Below are positions 7,371-11,152 of a stretch of 11,152 bases of DNA, in pieces. The stretch is from Odoribacteraceae bacterium. Its GTDB lineage: Bacteria > Bacteroidota > Bacteroidia > Bacteroidales > Marinifilaceae. Location: NCBI GenBank assembly GCA_031279175.1, contig JAITJA010000136.1:1-11152 (forward strand), read 5' to 3'. The translations under genes and the position numbers were made by a program. The notes under the pieces were generated by a model, which saw only the letters and a program-made list of their open reading frames with translations, was not told the DNA's origin and ran no database searches. Every line of letters starts with the position of its first letter. Position 1 is the first letter of the stretch.

Positions 7371-7450
7371 ACGATGACAGCAGGCGAGGGATTTTTCACG
7401 CCGTTGGCGGCCGGGGAATCGTTGCACCTGGATGTTTTAAAGAAAAACCG

Positions 7451-7467
7451 GCCCGGTAAGCCCGGGC
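7451..7467 (+). other. Small hairpin in the sigma/anti-sigma spacer
   Basis: GCCCGG (7451-7456) pairs with CCGGGC (7462-7467) around a 5-nt loop. It lies in the 138-bp spacer between the sigma and anti-sigma genes and is followed by an A-rich unstructured stretch leading to the anti-sigma ribosome-binding site. With no T-tract it is unlikely to terminate strongly; it could attenuate or stabilise the bicistronic message. Confidence 0.3.
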
Positions 7468-7494
7468 GAAACATATAACAAACAAGCTCCCGCG

Positions 7495-7500
7495 AGGAGG
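7495..7500 (+). promoter_or_regulatory. Strong Shine-Dalgarno before the anti-sigma gene
   Basis: A perfect AGGAGG ends 8 nt before ATG 7509. The other genes whose start is visible here have no comparable site, and most Bacteroidota genes lack one. It supports this start and may set a high translation rate for the anti-sigma factor relative to its sigma factor. Confidence 0.7.
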
Positions 7501-7508
7501 ATAGAAAC

Positions 7509-8510
7509 ATGAAGAACAGACAAGATAAGGCGCCGGGGGATCGCCCGGGAACGAAGAAGATCGTCGACGCGTACCTCGAGGGGAAATTGCCCGAGGAGCT
7601 GGCCACGAGGATACGCGAGTGGCTATTGCTCGATGACGAAAATCGCGCCGGGAAGGACGCGGCACTGGAAGAGGCATGGCGTCGCGACGTGCGATACGAG
7701 AAACCGGGACGCCGCGCCAGGAAGTCACTGGAGGAGACGCGGGCGCGCTTGTTCCCCGGGGAGACGATGAGGAGAAGGACGCGGGGAAAGACGCGGGTCG
7801 CGGCCGCGATACTCTTGCCGTTGCTCGCGATAGGAGGGGCGGCGTGGTTGCTGAACACGCGACACGTTGGAACGGAAACGGGAACGAGCGCGATAGTCGA
7901 GACGAGCGGCGACTCGACGCGGCAGGTGCTCCTTCCCGACGGGACGAACGTGATATTGAACGCGCGGTGCGCGCTTGCCTACGACGAGGCGCGCGCGGTG
8001 ACGCTCGACGGCGAGGCGCTGTTCGAGGTGGTCAAGGGAGAGAAGCCCTTCGTGGTAACGGCGGGCGAGATCGTGGTGACGGTGCTCGGCACGACATTCA
8101 ACGTGGAAGCCATCCCCGGCAGCAAGCGGCTAAAAGTGACGGTATACGAGGGGCGAGTAAAGATCGAGGGGCGGGAGTGGAGCCGCGTGACGCGTGCCGG
8201 CGAGGAGCTTCTGTTAGACCTTTCGTCGGGAGAGCGGCGGGTGGTTGCCGTCGACACGACAGTAAAACGGCCGTCGTGGTGTCTTCCCCCCCGCGCCGGG
8301 TTGTCGACCTCGCGATTCGGGGAGATCCTCTCCATGCTTGCCAGTCGCCACGGCGTGTCGATAGAGAACAAGCGGCCGGAATTAAACGATGATCTATACA
8401 CCTTCTCCCACGGCGAGGGGGAGAGCCTCGAGGACGCGCTCCGCGTCTTGCAGGTCGCCGGGGATAACTTCACGTACACGATACAGGGGGACGCGGTCAC
8501 GATCGAGTAG
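7509..8510 (+). CDS. FecR-family transmembrane anti-sigma factor
   Basis: A 333-residue inner-membrane regulator expected to hold the upstream-encoded ECF sigma factor inactive until an outer-membrane receptor signals. Residues 1-90 are cytoplasmic and charged, with the KIVDAYLEGKLPEELATRIREWL helix pair that begins most Bacteroidota FecR proteins. One transmembrane helix lies at about 97-115, preceded by a run of arginines consistent with an N-in topology. The FecR domain follows in the periplasm (about 125-220: QVLLPDGTNVILNA, VTLDGEALFEV, VLGTTFNVEA, VTVYEGRVKIE). The C-terminal 266-333 segment (STSRFGEILSMLASRHGVSIE to DAVTIE) fits DUF4974, a secretin/TonB short N-terminal-like fold thought to contact the receptor. 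The gene is preceded by a strong AGGAGG. It is followed by converging meaB only 20 bp away, so no SusC gene lies immediately downstream of this pair as is usual. Confidence 0.93.
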   Translation: MKNRQDKAPGDRPGTKKIVDAYLEGKLPEELATRIREWLLLDDENRAGKDAALEEAWRRDVRYEKPGRRARKSLEETRARLFPGETMRRRTRGKTRVAAAILLPLLAIGGAAWLLNTRHVGTETGTSAIVETSGDSTRQVLLPDGTNVILNARCALAYDEARAVTLDGEALFEVVKGEKPFVVTAGEIVVTVLGTTFNVEAIPGSKRLKVTVYEGRVKIEGREWSRVTRAGEELLLDLSSGERRVVAVDTTVKRPSWCLPPRAGLSTSRFGEILSMLASRHGVSIENKRPELNDDLYTFSHGEGESLEDALRVLQVAGDNFTYTIQGDAVTIE

Positions 8511-8541
8511 CGATCGGTGATCGAGTAACGTCAGCGATCGC
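8510..8541. terminator. Possible hairpin between the converging anti-sigma and meaB genes
   Basis: GCGATCG (8510-8516) pairs with CGATCGC (8535-8541) over 7 bp around an 18-nt loop, spanning the 20-bp gap and the last codons of meaB. There is no T-tract on either side and the loop is long, so terminator function is only possible. Confidence 0.22.
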
Positions 8542-9634
8542 GGAAATAGCCGTCGAGCAGCTGGAAGGCGGCGGCGAACGAGCTGATCTCGTCGCGCGAC
8601 ACGCGTTCTTCAGCGGCGATAATCTTCTCTTTTTGTCCCCTGTAGAAGTGCTCTTTCAATTGCTCGTTGATGGTCTCGTGCATCCAGTAGAGCGCTTGTT
8701 CTCCCCGGTGTCTTTCGAGGAAGCCGTTCGCGCGGGTAGCCTCGCGGTGCAGCATCACCTGCTCCCAGGCCTGCTCGATGCCTCTTTTCTCGCTGGCGGA
8801 CGCGGTAATGACGACAGGCTCGACGCCCGACTCGTGAGGGGGGAAGAGATGGAGCGCGTTCTTCAGCTGCACCCGCGCCAGTTCCGCCCGCTCGACATTA
8901 TCCCCGTCGGCCTTGTTCACGACGATCATGTTAGCCATTTCCATGATCCCGCGTTTAATCCCCTGTAACTCGTCGCCAGCGCCGGCGATCTGCAACAAGA
9001 GAAAGAAGTCCACCATCGAGTGCACGGCGATCTCGCTTTGTCCCACGCCGACAGTCTCGACGAGGATCACGTCAAAGCCGGCGGCCTCGCACAGGAGCAT
9101 CGCCTCCCGGGTCTTGCGGGCGACGCCCCCGAGCGATCCGGCAGAAGGCGAGGGGCGGATATACGCGTTCGGGTCGCGCGCCAGCTCCTCCATGCGCGTT
9201 TTATCCCCGAGGATACTCCCCCGCGAGCGCTCGCTACTGGGATCGATCGCGAGGACGGCGATCTTGTGCCCCTTCGCGGTGAGCGACTTCCCGAGGGCCT
9301 CGATAAACGTGCTCTTGCCGGCCCCGGGCACGCCGGTGACGCCGACCCGCGCGGAGCGACCGGTAGCGTGGAGGCAGCGATTAATCAGCACCCGCGCCTG
9401 CTCCTGGTGATCGGCCCTGGCACTTTCCGCGAGCGTGATCGCCTGGCTCAGCACGTTAATATCCCCGGCGAGGATACCGGCGAGAAAATCATCGGTAGAC
9501 AGGCTCTTGCGTTTCAGCGACCGCAGCCGGTCGGCGAGGTCCGGGTTCACGGGGTCGGGCCTTTCGATGCCCTTGTTCACGGTCAGCGCGACGTACCGGC
9601 TATCGTTCTCGGGATGTTCTATTTCGTTTGTCAT
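8531..9634 (-). CDS. meaB: Methylmalonyl-CoA mutase-associated GTPase MeaB (ArgK/LAO family)
   Basis: A 367-residue cytoplasmic G3E-type GTPase that helps load and protect adenosylcobalamin on methylmalonyl-CoA mutase, an enzyme used in the succinate-propionate route. Visible motifs are the P-loop GVPGAGKST (101-109), DPSSERSRGSILGDKTRM (131-148) with the family's SILGDKTRM signature, ETVGVGQSE (193-201) as the G3 region, and NKAD (240-243) for guanine specificity. The C-terminal helices form the usual dimerisation arm. Older annotation called this family lysine/arginine/ornithine transport ATPase (ArgK), which is now considered wrong. The start is the ATG at 9634, 15 nt after the carB stop, with a weak purine-rich AAGAAG upstream. 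It is probably co-transcribed with carB. No mutase subunit gene is in the window. Confidence 0.96.
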   Translation of the reverse strand: MTNEIEHPENDSRYVALTVNKGIERPDPVNPDLADRLRSLKRKSLSTDDFLAGILAGDINVLSQAITLAESARADHQEQARVLINRCLHATGRSARVGVTGVPGAGKSTFIEALGKSLTAKGHKIAVLAIDPSSERSRGSILGDKTRMEELARDPNAYIRPSPSAGSLGGVARKTREAMLLCEAAGFDVILVETVGVGQSEIAVHSMVDFFLLLQIAGAGDELQGIKRGIMEMANMIVVNKADGDNVERAELARVQLKNALHLFPPHESGVEPVVITASASEKRGIEQAWEQVMLHREATRANGFLERHRGEQALYWMHETINEQLKEHFYRGQKEKIIAAEERVSRDEISSFAAAFQLLDGYFRDR

Positions 9635-9649
9635 ACTGTCTTCTTTCTA

Positions 9650-11152
9650 TTAATACTCGTCCCAGCTCTTGATGGCGATTTCCGCGGGATCCACCTTGCA
9701 GATAGCGTATATAAACGCGCTGGCGAGGCGGGCGTTCGTGATGAGCGGGATATTATAATCGACGGCGGCGCGTCGTATCTTGTACCCGTTATCCAGTTCC
9801 CTCGGGGTATGATCCTTGGGGATATTGATCACGAGATCGACGCGGCGCTCGCGGAGATACTGCATCACGTTTGGTTCGCGTTCCTCGTCCGGCCAGTAGA
9901 GCGTGTCGACGGTGATCCCGTTCTGCTCCAGGAAACGCGACGTGCCCCCGGTGGCGAAGACCTTGTAGCCCTTCTCGATCAACATGCGGGTAGAGTTCAG
10001 CAGCTCGACCTTCGAGCGGGCAGGCCCGGAGGAGACAAGCACCGCGCGTTCCGGCACGCGATGCCCGACGGAGAGCATACTCTTGAGGATCGCCTCGTAA
10101 TAATTCTCGCCGATACAACCGACCTCGCCCGTCGAGGCCATGTCCACGCCCAGCACGGGATCGGCCTTCAGCAAGCGCGCGAACGAGAATTGCGAGGCCT
10201 TGACGCCAACATAATCGAGATCGAAAAAAGAACGGTGCAGCGGTTCGACCCGTTCGTCGAGCATCACGCGAGTGGCCATGTCGATCAAGTTATACTTGAG
10301 CACCTTCGAAACGAAGGGGAAACTACGAGAGGCGCGCAGGTTACACTCGATCACCTTAATATCGTTGTCCTTCGCCAGGAACTGTATATTGAACGGGCCG
10401 GAGATCTCGAGCGCCCGGGCGATATCGCGAGCGATACGCTTGACGCGCCGGATCGTCTCGACGTAGAGTTTCTGCGCGGGGAAGACGATTGTCGCGTCGC
10501 CGGAGTGCACTCCCGCGAACTCCACGTGCTCGCTGATGGCATACGCCAGCAACTCCCCTTGCCGCGCGACGGCGTCGATCTCTACCTCCTTGGCCTGCTC
10601 GATAAACTCGGAGACGACCACGGGGTGCTCCTTGGACACCTCCGCCGCGAGCTCGAGGAAATAGCGCAACTCTTCCTTGTTCGAAACCACGTTCATCGCC
10701 GCGCCGGAGAGCACGTACGACGGGCGGATCAATACCGGGAAGCCCACCTTGTCGACAAACGCGTAAAGGTCATCGAGCGACGACAGATCGCTCCACCGCG
10801 GCTGGTCGATGCCGAGCGCGTCGCACATCGAGGAGAATTTCTGCCTGTCCTCCGCCCGGTCGATGGAGAGCGGCGATGTACCGAGCACCGGCACGCCCTG
10901 CCCGTGCAGCCGCGTGGCGAGGTTATTCGGGATCTGGCCGCCGGTCGACAGGATCACGCCGCGCGGTTGTTCCAGCTCGACAATATCCATGACGCGCTCG
11001 AACGACAGCTCGTCGAAGTAGAGCCGGTCGCAGGTATCGTAATCCGTGCTCACCGTCTCCGGGTTATAGTTAATCATGACGGAGCGGTAGCCCAGCTCGC
11101 GGATCGTGTTCAGCGCGCTGACCCCGCACCAGTCGAACTCCACGCTGCTGCC
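9650..11152 (-). CDS. carB: Carbamoyl-phosphate synthase large subunit, C-terminal half (partial)
   Basis: The visible 500 residues are the second half of the large subunit, which uses ATP to turn carbamate into carbamoyl phosphate for pyrimidine and arginine synthesis. The frame runs off the right edge: the first residues GSSVEFDWCGVSALNTI belong to the start of the second synthetase unit, and a GTG at 11143 is internal, not a start. Fragment residues 1-95 hold the pre-ATP-grasp part (MINYNPETVSTDYDTCDRLYF, STGGQIPNNLA). Residues 100-300 hold the ATP-grasp domain (VLIRPSYVLSGAAMNVV, SEHVEFAGVHSGDAT, IECNLRASRSFPFVSK with the metal-binding Glu/Asn). Residues 368-490 are the allosteric MGS-like domain (VFATGGTSRFL, DLVINIP, TNARLASAF). 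The fragment appears intact, with no frameshift. The N-terminal half and the small subunit carA should lie to the right of the window. meaB follows 15 nt downstream. Confidence 0.97.
   Translation of the reverse strand, partial: GSSVEFDWCGVSALNTIRELGYRSVMINYNPETVSTDYDTCDRLYFDELSFERVMDIVELEQPRGVILSTGGQIPNNLATRLHGQGVPVLGTSPLSIDRAEDRQKFSSMCDALGIDQPRWSDLSSLDDLYAFVDKVGFPVLIRPSYVLSGAAMNVVSNKEELRYFLELAAEVSKEHPVVVSEFIEQAKEVEIDAVARQGELLAYAISEHVEFAGVHSGDATIVFPAQKLYVETIRRVKRIARDIARALEISGPFNIQFLAKDNDIKVIECNLRASRSFPFVSKVLKYNLIDMATRVMLDERVEPLHRSFFDLDYVGVKASQFSFARLLKADPVLGVDMASTGEVGCIGENYYEAILKSMLSVGHRVPERAVLVSSGPARSKVELLNSTRMLIEKGYKVFATGGTSRFLEQNGITVDTLYWPDEEREPNVMQYLRERRVDLVINIPKDHTPRELDNGYKIRRAAVDYNIPLITNARLASAFIYAICKVDPAEIAIKSWDEY

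Overview
This 11.2 kb window reads as a chromosomal segment from a GC-rich member of the Bacteroidota, most likely order Bacteroidales. The indicators are a SusC/SusD outer-membrane pair, a Bacteroidota-type ECF sigma factor with a FecR-type anti-sigma partner carrying a C-terminal DUF4974-like region, and mostly weak or absent Shine-Dalgarno sequences. Base composition is clearly above half G+C by eye, which would fit an Alistipes-like lineage better than Bacteroides sensu stricto. The genus cannot be fixed from this sequence alone.

Layout: (1) Positions 1-6436 (+) hold a four-gene cluster: a SusC-like TonB-dependent receptor (5' end outside the window), a SusD-like lipoprotein of the SusD-like_2 type, a secreted two-domain phosphoesterase (N-terminal PI-PLC/GDPD-like domain, C-terminal alkaline phosphatase), and a small exported protein of unknown function. 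Spacers are 11, 11 and 15 nt, so this looks like one operon. (2) Positions 6437-6803 are non-coding: a GC-rich hairpin, a 3.6-copy tandem 10-bp repeat, a strong 20-bp inverted repeat that looks like a bidirectional terminator, and a weak AT-rich promoter candidate. (3) Positions 6804-8510 (+) hold the ECF sigma factor and its membrane-spanning anti-sigma factor. (4) On the - strand, converging on the anti-sigma gene with only 20 bp between stops, lie meaB (8531-9634) and, 15 bp upstream of it, the C-terminal half of carB (9650-11152, running off the right edge).

How the genes may work together (inference): the SusC/SusD pair would bind and import a substrate, and the secreted diesterase/monoesterase fusion would cut a phosphodiester and then remove the phosphate. 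This suggests a phosphorus- or phospho-compound-scavenging locus rather than a classical glycan-utilisation locus, since no glycoside hydrolase is present. The sigma/anti-sigma pair sits downstream of the operon instead of in the usual upstream position and is a candidate regulator of it. carB and meaB are housekeeping-type genes (carbamoyl phosphate synthesis; maintenance of the B12-dependent methylmalonyl-CoA mutase) and probably mark the edge of the accessory block.
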